Of a DNA stretch of 56,030 nt, positions 16,536-25,375 are shown in pieces. Under the pieces are notes generated by a model. That model was not told the origin of the DNA, searched no databases, and saw nothing but the letters and a program-made list of their open reading frames with translations. Both the position numbers and the translations under genes were made by a program. Location: assembly GCA_903870685.1 (NCBI GenBank), contig CAIQDX010000108.1, positions 1-56,030 on the forward strand. The letters run 5' to 3'. This stretch comes from an uncultured Chitinophagaceae bacterium (GTDB taxonomy: Bacteria; Bacteroidota; Bacteroidia; Chitinophagales; Chitinophagaceae). How positions within the stretch are numbered: the first letter of the stretch is position 1; every line of letters begins with the position of its first letter.

Positions 16536-18611
16536 ATGAAATTCATTCCGACCTTTGCTGTTTCATTTTTAATGCTCATCATTTTCAATGCAAGTGCGGC
16601 AACAAATATTACATTTAATTCGCCTAATCAGATCGTTCAATTAAATATTACACAACAAACCGATGGTTCTTTGTGGTATAGTGTAAATCGAAAAAATAAA
16701 GAAATAATTCTTCCGTCCACTTTCAGTTTTAAATTAAGCAAACCTGAAGTAATGTTGAATCAATTCAACATTACTGCTATTGATTCATCTGTTGTAAACG
16801 AAAGCTGGCAGCCTGTTTGGGGCGAATTAAAAAATATTAAAAATAATTACAAACAACTGTCCTTAACATTAACCGACAAAAATAATTCGGGCATTATTAT
16901 AAAAATGGTATTCAGAATTTTTGATGACGGTGCAGCTTTTCGTTACGAATTTCCTGAACAAAAAAAAATAAAGCATTTTATTATTGAAGATGAATTCACT
17001 CAATTTAAATTAACCGGCGATCATAAAACATTTTGGATTCCCGGCGATTTCGATAGCAACGAATTTCGTTACAACACAACAAAACTTAGCGAAGTAGATG
17101 CATACAAGGCCGAGAAAGATGAAACTGCTATTGGTGTGATGTTTCCTTTCAGTGCCAATGGCGTTCAAACGCCGTTGATGATGAAAACCAATGATGGTTT
17201 ATACATCAGTATTCATGAAGCAGCATTGGTAAATTATTCCTGCATGGATTTATTGATCGACAAAAAAAATCTAACGCTTACTTCTCAACTCGTTCCTGAT
17301 GCATACAACAACAAAGCTTATTTAATTACACCATCAGTTACTCCATGGAGAACAATTATTGTAAGCGATAAAGCAACAGATATTTTGGCATCGAAAATGA
17401 TCCTGAATTTAAATGAACCTTCAAAAATTAAAGATCCATCTTTTATTAAACCGCAAAAATTTATTGGTGTTTGGTGGGAAATGTTTAACGGCAAATCCGC
17501 GTGGGACAGTGCTTCCGGCCATCATGGTGCAACAACAGCCAACGTAAAAAAGTATATCGACTTTGCTGCTAAACATAAAATCGATGGCGTGTTGGTGGAA
17601 GGTTGGAACAGAGGTTGGGAAGATTGGTATGGGCAATGGAAAGAAAATGTTTTTGATTTTATTACACCTTACAGCGATTTTAATATTGATGAATTAACGG
17701 CGTATGCGAAATCAAAAAATGTTCGCATTGTTGCACATCACGAAACATCGGGTTCTGCAACAAATTATGAAAGACAAATGGATACTGCATATCGTTTCAT
17801 GATCAATCATAATCAAAATACTGTGAAGACAGGTTATGTTGGAAAAATTATTCCGCGTGGCGAACATCACGATGGTCAATGGATGGTAAATCATTATATC
17901 CGTGTTGCAGAAAAAACAGCGTCGTATAAAATTATGTTGGATGCTCATGAACCTGTTCGTCCAACCGGTTTGTATCGCACTTATCCAAACTGGATGGCTT
18001 GCGAATCAGGTCGTGGCACGGAGTTCAACGGATTTAGTCGAGGCAATTTACCCGAGCATGAAACCATTATGCCCTTTACAAGATGGATGGGTGGACCGAT
18101 GGATTATACACCGGGAATTTTTAAAATGCACTTAACACAATTCGATCCAAATAAAAAAGAAGGTGTTCATACAACGCTTGCAAAACAATTGGCTTTTTAT
18201 GTTATTATTTTTAGTCCGATACAAATGGCTGCAGATATGCCCGAAAATTATGAAGCACATTTAGATGCTTTTAAATTTATTGAAGATGTTGCAGTTGATT
18301 GGGATGATACAAAAATTTTGGAAGCAGAACCCGGTGATTATGTAACCATTGCACGTAAAGCAAAAAATACAAACGATTGGTTTGTTGGTGGCATAACTGA
18401 TGAGCAAGCAAGAACATCAACCATTGATTTTAGTTTCTTGGATGCCAACAAAAAATATGAAGCAACAATTTATCGTGATGCTGAAGATGCGCACTACGAC
18501 AGCAATCCGGAAGTTTATATAATTGAAAAGAAATCAGTTGACAGCAAAACAATTTTAAAATTAAAAGAAGCAGCCGGTGGTGGTTATGCAATTAGTTTGA
18601 AGAGATTGTAA
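16536..18611 (+). CDS. Glycoside hydrolase family 97 (SusB-like)
   Basis: A 691-residue secreted glycosidase with signal peptide (cleavage after NASA, about residue 22). The N-terminal beta-sandwich of GH97 covers about residues 25-290. The catalytic (beta/alpha)8 barrel begins at FIGVWWEMFNGKSAW and contains the family blocks VEGWNRGWEDW, VAHHETSGSATNYE, MLDAHEPVRPTG, NWMACESGRGTEFNG and RWMGGPMDYTPG. The last 100 residues form the C-terminal beta-domain. GH97 includes inverting alpha-glucosidases (SusB) and retaining alpha-galactosidases; without a structure-based alignment I cannot assign the mechanism. It is not next to susC/susD homologues, so it is not part of an obvious polysaccharide utilisation locus in this window. 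Confidence 0.93.
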   Translation: MKFIPTFAVSFLMLIIFNASAATNITFNSPNQIVQLNITQQTDGSLWYSVNRKNKEIILPSTFSFKLSKPEVMLNQFNITAIDSSVVNESWQPVWGELKNIKNNYKQLSLTLTDKNNSGIIIKMVFRIFDDGAAFRYEFPEQKKIKHFIIEDEFTQFKLTGDHKTFWIPGDFDSNEFRYNTTKLSEVDAYKAEKDETAIGVMFPFSANGVQTPLMMKTNDGLYISIHEAALVNYSCMDLLIDKKNLTLTSQLVPDAYNNKAYLITPSVTPWRTIIVSDKATDILASKMILNLNEPSKIKDPSFIKPQKFIGVWWEMFNGKSAWDSASGHHGATTANVKKYIDFAAKHKIDGVLVEGWNRGWEDWYGQWKENVFDFITPYSDFNIDELTAYAKSKNVRIVAHHETSGSATNYERQMDTAYRFMINHNQNTVKTGYVGKIIPRGEHHDGQWMVNHYIRVAEKTASYKIMLDAHEPVRPTGLYRTYPNWMACESGRGTEFNGFSRGNLPEHETIMPFTRWMGGPMDYTPGIFKMHLTQFDPNKKEGVHTTLAKQLAFYVIIFSPIQMAADMPENYEAHLDAFKFIEDVAVDWDDTKILEAEPGDYVTIARKAKNTNDWFVGGITDEQARTSTIDFSFLDANKKYEATIYRDAEDAHYDSNPEVYIIEKKSVDSKTILKLKEAAGGGYAISLKRL

Positions 18612-18625
18612 AATGCTTTCTAATT

Positions 18626-18655
18626 AAAAAAGCCCTGACTAATCAGGGCTTTTTT
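18626..18655 (+). terminator. Rho-independent terminator after the GH97 gene
   Basis: AGCCCTGA (18631-18638) and TCAGGGCT (18643-18650) form a perfect 8-bp stem with a CTAA loop. Flanking A5 and T5 extend it and allow use in both directions. Confidence 0.92.
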
Positions 18656-18659
18656 AATT

Positions 18660-18667
18660 TACATTTG
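18660..18667 (+). promoter_or_regulatory. -7 box (TACATTTG) before an orphan secreted-protein gene
   Basis: Perfect TAnnTTTG match 30 nt before the ATG at 18698 and directly after the GH97 terminator. Confidence 0.5.
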
Positions 18668-18697
18668 ATATCAGAACTATTTTTTAAATAATCAATT

Positions 18698-19246
18698 ATG
18701 AAAAAAATTTTTATAATTCTTTCTCTTTTTTTCTTTGAAAAATCCATAGCACAAAAAATAGATTCGCAAGAATTAAATACATTTTCTTCATTTTTTATTG
18801 ATACCGTTTTATGTAAAGCAACGCATAGCAACACTATTATAATATCCAGAATAAATACAATAGAAAAATTAAACAAACACTTTGCAGTTAGCAGAACTAC
18901 TTTTTGGGATAAAATGAAATTATATTTTCAATCTAATGACATGAATTATTTGGAAAAGATTGTTAATTCTTCCGGCAGTTTGGAAATATCAAATAGTATT
19001 GATCCTGAAAAGAAAATATTATTAATTGACTCATTGGGGAAAAACACTTCTCAAGATTTATTGAGAATTCACAGAGAAAATTATGCTGCAACTATTTTTG
19101 AAGTTTCAAATATCATATTTACAAAAGACTTACAATTCTGTTTAGTATTTTATCATGGAATTAATATTGGTGGAATGACGATTGCATTTAAGAAAATAAA
19201 TGGCAAGTGGATTATTTACGATGAAAAACTTGAGTGGATTGAATAG
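18698..19246 (+). CDS. Orphan secreted protein, function unknown
   Basis: A 182-residue protein with a short, very hydrophobic signal peptide (MKKIFIILSLFFFEKSIAQ), so it is exported. The mature part is Lys/Asn/Ile-rich with predicted helices at about residues 55-90 and a C-terminal strand pair (LQFCLVFYHGINIGG, then FKKINGKWIIYDEKL) of the kind often seen at the end of NTF2-like or cystatin-like folds. No named family is recognised. The codon usage is even more AT-rich than its neighbours. A terminator lies before it and a copy of the dispersed repeat lies directly after it (19296-19375), so it is a good candidate for an acquired gene. Confidence 0.65.
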   Translation: MKKIFIILSLFFFEKSIAQKIDSQELNTFSSFFIDTVLCKATHSNTIIISRINTIEKLNKHFAVSRTTFWDKMKLYFQSNDMNYLEKIVNSSGSLEISNSIDPEKKILLIDSLGKNTSQDLLRIHRENYAATIFEVSNIIFTKDLQFCLVFYHGINIGGMTIAFKKINGKWIIYDEKLEWIE

Positions 19247-19295
19247 TGTTCTGCTTAAATCTGTTTCATCTGTGTTATCCTTGTGCTATCTTTCG

Positions 19296-19375
19296 AAAAA
19301 GCTGAATAACGTACAAAGCGTTGAAGAGTGCGACGCCGGTAAAGTTGAAAAGCATACCGCAGTTGGCTACATAAA
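19296..19375 (-). repeat. Dispersed repeat element, copy 3
   Basis: Core GTTGAAGAGTGCGACGC at 19320-19336. In reverse complement it starts TTATGTAGCC, passes through GGCGTCGCACTCTTCAAC and ends ATTCAGCTTTTT, aligning with copy 1 over about 75 nt. It fills most of the 179-base gap between the orphan secreted-protein gene and the MmcQ/YjbR gene. Confidence 0.75.
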
Positions 19376-19425
19376 AATTATTTCATTTTTAAATTGATGA
19401 ATTATATTTAATCAATCATTTTAAA

Positions 19426-19758
19426 ATGGATATTGAACAATTAAGAGAATACTGTTTGCAAAAACCCGAAGTGGAAGAAGCATTGCCATTTGGTCCTGAT
19501 ACTTTGGTGTTTAAAGTGAATAATAAAATATTTTTATTGGTTTCGCTGGATGTGCATCCCTTGCAGTTTAATGTTAAGTGCGATCCTGACTTAGCAATTG
19601 AATTGCGTGAAGAATTTCCTTCGGCCGTTTTGCCCGGTTACCACATGAACAAAAAACACTGGAACACCATTATTGTTGATGGAACTATTGCCAATAAACA
19701 ATTGCAGCAATTCGTCGATCACTCCTATCAATTGGTAAATAAAGGCAAGAAGAAATAA
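19426..19758 (+). CDS. MmcQ/YjbR family protein
   Basis: A small cytoplasmic protein of 110 residues with the CyaY/YjbR-like fold: start MDIEQLREYCLQKPEVEEALPFG, then VFKVNNKIFLLVSL, and the C-terminal PGYHMNKKHWNTI. This family is called a DNA-binding-like or double-wing protein in databases but its role is not established. The length is normal. It precedes pheT by 70 bases, with a separate pheT promoter between them. Confidence 0.85.
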   Translation: MDIEQLREYCLQKPEVEEALPFGPDTLVFKVNNKIFLLVSLDVHPLQFNVKCDPDLAIELREEFPSAVLPGYHMNKKHWNTIIVDGTIANKQLQQFVDHSYQLVNKGKKK

Positions 19759-19797
19759 ACTTATTAGTTGATATATTCTCCTCTCAATTGCATCTGT

Positions 19798-19805
19798 TAT
19801 ATTTG
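19798..19805 (+). promoter_or_regulatory. -7 box (TATATTTG) of pheT
   Basis: Perfect TAnnTTTG match ending 23 nt before the pheT ATG. No convincing -33 TTTG at the usual distance. Confidence 0.55.
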
Positions 19806-19828
19806 CAGCACAACAAGAGACAGTAACA

Positions 19829-22252
19829 ATGACGATCAGTTATAATTGGTTAAGTGAATATTTACCGGAAACAATTGATCCGGAAAGATTATCGAAGATC
19901 CTTACTTCAATTGGATTGGAAGTAGAGAGTTTGGAAAAATACGAAAGTATTAAAGGCGGATTGGAAGGTTTGGTAATTGGTGAAGTATTAGAATGCGAAC
20001 AACATCCTAATGCCGATAAATTAAAAGTTACCAAAGTAAATATTGGCGATAAAGAAACATTGCAAATTGTTTGCGGCGCACCCAATGTTGCAAAAGGCCA
20101 GAAAGTTGTGGTAGCAACGGTTGGCACAACTATTTATCCGGTTGGTGGCGAACCCATCACCATGAAAGTTGCAAAGATTCGCAGCGTTGAAAGTTTTGGA
20201 ATGATCTGCGCCGAAGATGAAATTGGTTTAGGATCAAGTCATGCCGGAATAATTATTTTACCCGAAGATGTAGTGGTTGGAACACCCGCATTAAATTATT
20301 TTAATCCTTACAACGATTGGATTTATGAAATTGGTTTAACGCCAAATCGTATGGATGCAATGAGTCATCTCGGTGTTGCAAAAGATGTTTGTGCTTATTT
20401 AACACATCACAATAAAAAAGAAACAAGAATAAAATCTCCGTTCAATAATTCTTTTAAAGCCGATAATAATTCGCTTCAGTTTAAAGTAACCATTGAAAAC
20501 GAAGAAGCTTGTCCGCGTTATACGGGTGTAACAATCAGTGGTGTTACAGTTGCACCATCGCCGCAATGGTTGAAAGATAAATTAACTGCAATTGGTTTGC
20601 GTTCGATCAATAATATTGTAGACATTACAAATTATATTTTGCACGAAACCGGACAACCTTTACATGCTTTTGATGCTGATGAAATTACAGGTCAGCATGT
20701 AATTGTAAAAAATCTTGCCGTACAAACATCATTCATTACACTCGATGAAAAAGAAAGAAAATTAAGTGCAACAGATTTAATGATCTGCAATGGCAAAAGT
20801 GAACCCATGTGTATTGGCGGCGTGTTTGGCGGATTGCACAGCGGTGTAAAAGAATCAACAAAAAATATTTTTTTAGAAAGTGCATGTTTCGATTCAATTG
20901 CAATTCGTAAAACATCGGTGCAGCATGGATTAAGAACTGATGCCGCAATGCGTTTCGAAAAAGGTGTTGACATTTCTAACACCGTTCATGTTTTAAAACA
21001 TGCTGCATTATTAATTAAAGAAATTGCAGGCGGAGAAATATCAAGTGATGTGATCGATGTATATCCAAAGCCAAAAGAAAAAACACAGGTTGGTATAAAA
21101 TATCATTACTTAAAAAAATTAAGTGGTAAAAATTATCATCAGGATGCAGTAAACAGAATTTTAATTGCATTGGGTTTTGAAATTGCAAAAGATGGAATGG
21201 ATGAGTTATGGGTTTTGGTTCCTTTCAGTAAACCGGATATTACTTTGCCTGCTGATATTGTTGAAGAAATTTTGCGAATCGATGGTTTGGATAATATTGA
21301 TATTCCAACATCTATTACCATTTCGCCATCGGTTGAAGTTGCAGGTTTAAAAGAAACATTGAAAGAAAAAATTTCTAATTATTTAGTTGGATTGGGATTC
21401 AATGAAATATTCACTAACTCAATCACCAACAGTAAATACTTTAGTGAAGAAATTTTACAATCTTCAGTTAAGATGATCAATAATTTGAGTGCCGAATTAG
21501 ATGTGTTACGTCCATCGATGCTCGAAACAGGATTAGAAATAATTGCTTACAATATCAATCGAAAAAATAATAATCTGCAATTCTTTGAATTCGGTAAAAC
21601 CTATGCCAGCAAAGAAGTTGGCCATTATAAAGAAGATGAACACTTGGCTTTATATTTAACAGGATCGAATCATGAAGAATCTTGGAGAGAAAAAAGTAAA
21701 CAACAGGATTTTTATAAAGCAAAAGGAATTATTGCAGGCATTTTTAATTTAAGCGGAACGGGTGACATTCATTTTGCAAAAGAAGAATCGAATGATTTGA
21801 GTATTGCATTTTATTATGGTAAAAAACAATTAGGGAAATTGATTGAAATTGGTAAAAAGCAATTGACTGATTTTGATATCAAACAACCCGTTTATTTTAT
21901 CGATATTCATTTTGTTGATTTATTAAAGTTGATCGAAAAACAAAAAATAGTTTATAAAGAAGTTCCGAAATTTCCTGCAGTTCAAAGAGATCTGGCATTG
22001 ATCGTAAATCGCTCAACAACATATGAAGCATTAGAAAATGCAGTGAAGAAAACAAAATTATCGAAGCTGCAATCGGTTCGATTATTTGATGTTTTTGAAA
22101 GCGATAAATTAGGAGCCGATAAAAAATCTATGGCAGTTAATTTTACTTTCCTGGATGAAGAAAAAACATTAACAGATAAAGAAACCGACAGCATGGTAAA
22201 TAAGTTGATAGATATTTTTGAAAAAGAATTGGGGGCAGAAATAAGAAAATAA
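19829..22252 (+). CDS. pheT: Phenylalanine--tRNA ligase beta subunit
   Basis: A full-length 807-residue subunit of the alpha2-beta2 enzyme that charges tRNA-Phe. Domains in order: N-terminal B1 with the EMAP-II-like tRNA-binding fold (VIGEVLECEQHPNADKLKV, residues about 45-160), B3/B4 editing region (about 210-400, including CPRYTGVTI and RTDAAMRFEKGVD), B5 (about 405-475), the catalytic-like core (about 490-690) and the C-terminal FDX-ACB anticodon-binding domain (FPAVQRDLALIV onward, about 710-807). pheS is not in the window. It is followed at 14 bases by a coiled-coil gene and then zapA, so these may be one transcript. Confidence 0.97.
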   Translation: MTISYNWLSEYLPETIDPERLSKILTSIGLEVESLEKYESIKGGLEGLVIGEVLECEQHPNADKLKVTKVNIGDKETLQIVCGAPNVAKGQKVVVATVGTTIYPVGGEPITMKVAKIRSVESFGMICAEDEIGLGSSHAGIIILPEDVVVGTPALNYFNPYNDWIYEIGLTPNRMDAMSHLGVAKDVCAYLTHHNKKETRIKSPFNNSFKADNNSLQFKVTIENEEACPRYTGVTISGVTVAPSPQWLKDKLTAIGLRSINNIVDITNYILHETGQPLHAFDADEITGQHVIVKNLAVQTSFITLDEKERKLSATDLMICNGKSEPMCIGGVFGGLHSGVKESTKNIFLESACFDSIAIRKTSVQHGLRTDAAMRFEKGVDISNTVHVLKHAALLIKEIAGGEISSDVIDVYPKPKEKTQVGIKYHYLKKLSGKNYHQDAVNRILIALGFEIAKDGMDELWVLVPFSKPDITLPADIVEEILRIDGLDNIDIPTSITISPSVEVAGLKETLKEKISNYLVGLGFNEIFTNSITNSKYFSEEILQSSVKMINNLSAELDVLRPSMLETGLEIIAYNINRKNNNLQFFEFGKTYASKEVGHYKEDEHLALYLTGSNHEESWREKSKQQDFYKAKGIIAGIFNLSGTGDIHFAKEESNDLSIAFYYGKKQLGKLIEIGKKQLTDFDIKQPVYFIDIHFVDLLKLIEKQKIVYKEVPKFPAVQRDLALIVNRSTTYEALENAVKKTKLSKLQSVRLFDVFESDKLGADKKSMAVNFTFLDEEKTLTDKETDSMVNKLIDIFEKELGAEIRK

Positions 22253-22266
22253 TTGATTTTAAAATC

Positions 22267-22560
22267 ATGAATAGTCCTATCGATATTCAACTTAAAAGCA
22301 TTCATCAAAAACTTCAACAATTGTTGAAGCAATATCAGACTGTTAAAAAAGAAAACATTCAATTAAAGAAAGAATTAGAAAAACAGAAAATATTCATCAA
22401 TTCAAAAACCGGAGAAATAGAATTGCTTCAGCAAAAAATAGATGCAGTACAGGTTGGTGTTAACAATTGGGGTGATGATGAAAAAATTCATTTGCAAAAA
22501 AGGATTGACGGTTATTTAAAAGAAATAGATAAATGTCTTTCTTTACTGAATGCAGAATAA
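22267..22560 (+). CDS. Short coiled-coil protein upstream of zapA
   Basis: A 97-residue cytoplasmic protein without signal or membrane segment. Residues about 5-65 form a predicted coiled coil with Lys/Glu/Gln heptads (HQKLQQLLKQYQTVKKENI, then a second run to LLQQKIDAVQ). The C-terminal part (KRIDGYLKEIDKCLSLLNAE) is also helical. I do not recognise a named family. It lies 14 bases after pheT and its stop is separated from the zapA ATG by a single base, so it is almost certainly translated with ZapA. A ZapB-like partner role at the division ring is an inference from position and coiled-coil character only. Confidence 0.8.
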   Translation: MNSPIDIQLKSIHQKLQQLLKQYQTVKKENIQLKKELEKQKIFINSKTGEIELLQQKIDAVQVGVNNWGDDEKIHLQKRIDGYLKEIDKCLSLLNAE

Positions 22561-22561
22561 T

Positions 22562-22858
22562 ATGGCAGAATTAATTCCCATAAATGTTGTGATCGCAGAT
22601 AGAACTTATCGTTTGAAGGTAGAACCGAAAGACGAAGAGATGATCCGAAAGACTGCCAAACTTATTAATGATAAAGTATTTGAATTTAAAAATAAGTTTG
22701 CAGGAAAAGATATGCAGGATTATGTTTCGATGGTTTTGCTATGGTTTGCAACAGAACAAACAAAATCAACTGCAGATATCATTCAACAACAAGAAACAGC
22801 ATCAAAACTGGCATCGTTCGAAACACAGTTAGATAAAATATTATCTGATCAGGCTTAA
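22562..22858 (+). CDS. zapA: Cell division protein ZapA
   Basis: A 98-residue protein of the ZapA family, which bundles FtsZ filaments at mid-cell. The N-terminal beta-hairpin (INVVIADRTYRLKVEPKDEE) and the following helix (MIRKTAKLINDKVFEFK) are typical, and the C-terminal half forms the tetramerisation coiled coil. I start it at ATG 22562 (MAELIPINV) because an in-frame ATG at 22550 overlaps the preceding gene and adds residues not seen in the family. Confidence 0.9.
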   Translation: MAELIPINVVIADRTYRLKVEPKDEEMIRKTAKLINDKVFEFKNKFAGKDMQDYVSMVLLWFATEQTKSTADIIQQQETASKLASFETQLDKILSDQA

Positions 22859-22921
22859 CAGCTTTAACAGTTATTCTCATAATAAATTCGTTCTCACTCC
22901 TTTTCACTTTGTATATTTATT

Positions 22922-22960
22922 TATCTTCGCACATTACCGCTCATTTATGTAAAAAATGAG
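22922..22960 (+). promoter_or_regulatory. rny promoter -7 box and 5'-leader hairpin
   Basis: TATCTTCG (22922-22929) matches TAnnTTTG with one mismatch. The predicted leader before the rny ATG at 23011 is about 75 nt, longer than for other genes here. It contains a hairpin, CTCATTT (22940-22946) with AAATGAG (22954-22960), close to the expected 5' end. Confidence 0.4.
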
Positions 22961-23010
22961 GCGTGTTGTGAAAATTATGATTGTGAACTATTTTAAAACA
23001 TTAAATCAAC

Positions 23011-24579
23011 ATGGATCAAACGGTTATATTATCTATTATAATTGGTGTAGTAGCACTAATTGTGGGTGTTGTCGCGGGTAGATTTCTTTTCGCTAAAAAC
23101 ACAAAAAAACAAATCGAAGATGCTGAAGCTCAATCGCTGAATATTTTAAAAGAAGCTGAATTAAGAGCCGAAACGATTAAAAAAGAAAAACAGCTTGAAG
23201 CAAAAGAAAGATTTGTTCAACTTAAATCAGAGCATGATAAAGAAGTGCTTGAACGCAATCGCAAAATAAGCGATGCTGAAGGTCGTATTAAACAGAAAGA
23301 AATTTCAATCAATCAAAAAGAAACTAGCCTTGATAAACAACTCAAAGAAAATGAGGGTATCAAAGAAGCTTTGAATCGTCAGATTGAAATTGTAAATGTA
23401 AAACGTACCGAATTAGAAAAACATCAGGAAGAGCATATTAAACGCTTGGAAAAAATTGCTAATCTAAGTGCAGAAGAAGCCAAAGCGCAATTGATCGAAA
23501 GTTTAAAACACGAAGCTCAAACACAAGCTCTGTCTATTCAACAGGATATTATTGAAGATGCAAAATTAAAAGCAAATAAAGAAGCTCGTAAAATTGTTAT
23601 TCAATCAATTCAACGTACTGCTGCCGAACAAACTATCGAAAACACAGTCACTGTTTTTAATTTGGAATCAGATGAAATCAAAGGACAGATCATCGGTCGT
23701 GAAGGTCGTAACATTCGTGCTATTGAAGCTGCAACCGGTGTTGATTTAATTGTTGATGATACTCCCGAAGCTGTAATACTTTCTTCATTCGATCCGCTTC
23801 GTCGCGAAATTGCTCGTTTAAGTTTGCAAAGATTAGTGGCTGATGGTCGTATCCATCCTGCACGAATTGAAGAAGTGGTTGAAAAAACCCGCAAGCAATT
23901 AGAAGAACAGATCATGGAGATTGGTGAAAGAACTGTTATCGAATTAGGTATTCATGGTTTGCATAAAGAATTAGTCAGGATTGTTGGAAAGATGCGTTTC
24001 CGTTCTTCGTATGGTCAAAATTTATTGATGCACAGTCGCGAAACTGCTAATCTCTGCGCCATCATGGCTAGTGAATTAGGAATGAACCCTAAATTGGCGA
24101 AGAGAGCGGGTTTATTGCACGATATCGGAAAAGTTCCGGATGAAGAAACAGAATTAAGCCATGCTTTGCTCGGAGCGAAACTTGCTGAAAAATATGGTGA
24201 GAATCCTGCAGTTGTAAATGCAATTGGCGCACACCACGACGAAATGGAAATGCAATATGTAATTTCTCCTATCATTCAGGCCTGCGATGCCATCAGTGGC
24301 GCAAGACCAGGTGCCAGAAGAGAAATCATGCAGCAATATTTGCAGAGAATTAAGGATCTCGAAAATTTAGCATTGAATTATCAGGGAGTTGAAAAAGCTT
24401 ATGCAATTCAAGCCGGACGTGAATTACGTGTAATTGTGGAAGCCGATAAAGTAACCGATATTGACAGTGATAAATTAAGTTTCGAGATTGCTCAAAAAAT
24501 ACAAACTGAAATGACTTATCCAGGTCAAATTAAAGTAACAGTTATTCGTGAAAAAAGAGCAGTAAATGTAGCCAGATAA
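23011..24579 (+). CDS. rny: Ribonuclease Y
   Basis: A 522-residue membrane-anchored endoribonuclease that starts mRNA decay. The layout is canonical: one N-terminal transmembrane helix (about residues 5-27), a long charged coiled coil (about 30-200), a KH RNA-binding domain ([20 protein letters not shown], about 225-290) and an HD metal-dependent phosphohydrolase domain with [11 protein letters not shown] (HD at about 371-372) and IGAHHDEME. Length and domain order match the family. It has its own promoter and a leader hairpin, and is followed 71 bases later by rplS. Confidence 0.97.
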   Translation: MDQTVILSIIIGVVALIVGVVAGRFLFAKNTKKQIEDAEAQSLNILKEAELRAETIKKEKQLEAKERFVQLKSEHDKEVLERNRKISDAEGRIKQKEISINQKETSLDKQLKENEGIKEALNRQIEIVNVKRTELEKHQEEHIKRLEKIANLSAEEAKAQLIESLKHEAQTQALSIQQDIIEDAKLKANKEARKIVIQSIQRTAAEQTIENTVTVFNLESDEIKGQIIGREGRNIRAIEAATGVDLIVDDTPEAVILSSFDPLRREIARLSLQRLVADGRIHPARIEEVVEKTRKQLEEQIMEIGERTVIELGIHGLHKELVRIVGKMRFRSSYGQNLLMHSRETANLCAIMASELGMNPKLAKRAGLLHDIGKVPDEETELSHALLGAKLAEKYGENPAVVNAIGAHHDEMEMQYVISPIIQACDAISGARPGARREIMQQYLQRIKDLENLALNYQGVEKAYAIQAGRELRVIVEADKVTDIDSDKLSFEIAQKIQTEMTYPGQIKVTVIREKRAVNVAR

Positions 24580-24587
24580 ATAAACCC

Positions 24588-24627
24588 AAATTTCAAATTT
24601 GAAATTTGAAATTTTCTATTACCTTTG
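24588..24627 (+). promoter_or_regulatory. rplS promoter with overlapping 20-bp palindrome
   Basis: TTTG (24598-24601), an 18-nt spacer and TACCTTTG (24620-24627) form the best promoter in the window and end 23 nt before the rplS ATG. A perfect palindrome, AAATTTCAAATTTGAAATTT (24588-24607), covers the -33 element, so it could be an operator, or part of the rny 3' end. Confidence 0.65.
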
Positions 24628-24650
24628 CCGTCCGCAAAAAAATCAAAGTT

Positions 24651-25001
24651 ATGAGCGCAGCAGTTAAGTTTGTACATGACCAGTTGACTGGTAAGAAAGA
24701 TTACCCAAAGTTTAAAGCAGGTGATAATATCACTGTAAACTATAAAATTGTAGAAGGTGGTAAAGAACGTATCCAGGGTTTCCGTGGAGATGTTGTGAAG
24801 ATTCAAGGAACCGGAGCTACAGCATCTTTTACAGTTCGTAAAATATCCGATGGTGTTGGTGTTGAACGATTATTTCCTTTCTTTTCACCAAATGTAGATT
24901 CAGTTTTATTGAATAAAGTTGGTAAAGTTCGTCGTGCTAAATTGTATTATCTACGCGAAAGAAGCGGAAAGAGCGCCAGAATTAAAGAAAAGAGATTTTA
25001 A
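24651..25001 (+). CDS. rplS: 50S ribosomal protein L19
   Basis: Protein bL19 of the large ribosomal subunit, at the interface with the 30S subunit. Start at ATG 24651 ([12 protein letters not shown]) gives 116 residues, normal for the family; frames open further upstream only run through the promoter. Diagnostic segments are [40 protein letters not shown], and [19 protein letters not shown]. It has a clear promoter of its own. Confidence 0.97.
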   Translation: MSAAVKFVHDQLTGKKDYPKFKAGDNITVNYKIVEGGKERIQGFRGDVVKIQGTGATASFTVRKISDGVGVERLFPFFSPNVDSVLLNKVGKVRRAKLYYLRERSGKSARIKEKRF

Positions 25002-25088
25002 TAAATTAATCAAGGATAAATTTTTAATAAACCTTTTTATTAGGAATCCTTAATTTTCTTTTACCTTGCTTTCTTAAATTATTATTTT

Positions 25089-25292
25089 ATGGGAGACTTA
25101 TTTGCACCTCAGCATCTCATTCTTATTTTGTTAATAGTTTTATTGATGTTTGGTGGTAAAAAAATACCAGAGTTGATGCGTGGATTAGGAAAAGGAATAA
25201 GAGAGTTTAAAGACGCAAAAGACAACGTAAAAAAAGAGATTGAAGAACATGTAACTGATGAATCATCTACCAAGAACGATTCAAAATCATAG
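25089..25292 (+). CDS. tatA: Twin-arginine translocase subunit TatA/TatE
   Basis: A 67-residue pore-forming component of the Tat system, which exports folded proteins. It has an extracytoplasmic N-terminus, one transmembrane helix (about residues 8-21, [21 protein letters not shown]), the FGxKKIPEL hinge and an amphipathic helix ([16 protein letters not shown]). The short polar tail is typical of TatA rather than TatB. tatC follows after a terminator-like hairpin. Confidence 0.93.
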   Translation: MGDLFAPQHLILILLIVLLMFGGKKIPELMRGLGKGIREFKDAKDNVKKEIEEHVTDESSTKNDSKS

Positions 25293-25315
25293 CATGTTTG
25301 GCTAAATATTTTAAA

Positions 25316-25347
25316 CCTCGCAATTTGTTTTTTGCGGGGTTTTGTTT
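25316..25347 (+). terminator. Terminator-like hairpin between tatA and tatC
   Basis: CCTCGCAA (25316-25323) pairs with TTGCGGGG (25332-25339), with one T-G wobble, followed by TTTTGTTTTG. It may give partial termination so that tatA is made in excess of tatC. Confidence 0.7.
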
Positions 25348-25375
25348 TGTTTAAAATAATTTGTTTCGCAATTGA

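Noticed and set aside
22859-23010. Possible 6S RNA gene between zapA and rny
   Set aside because: 6S RNA often lies after zapA, but the 152-base gap is too short, holds a promoter-like box and shows no long imperfect hairpin with a central bubble.
24628-24650. Ribosomal-protein leader upstream of rplS
   Set aside because: The promoter lies only 23 nt before the ATG, leaving no room for a structured leader.
25012-25051. Possible terminator after rplS (AAGGAT / ATCCTT)
   Set aside because: Only 6 bp of stem with a 28-base AT-rich loop; too weak to call, although TTTTCTTTT follows.
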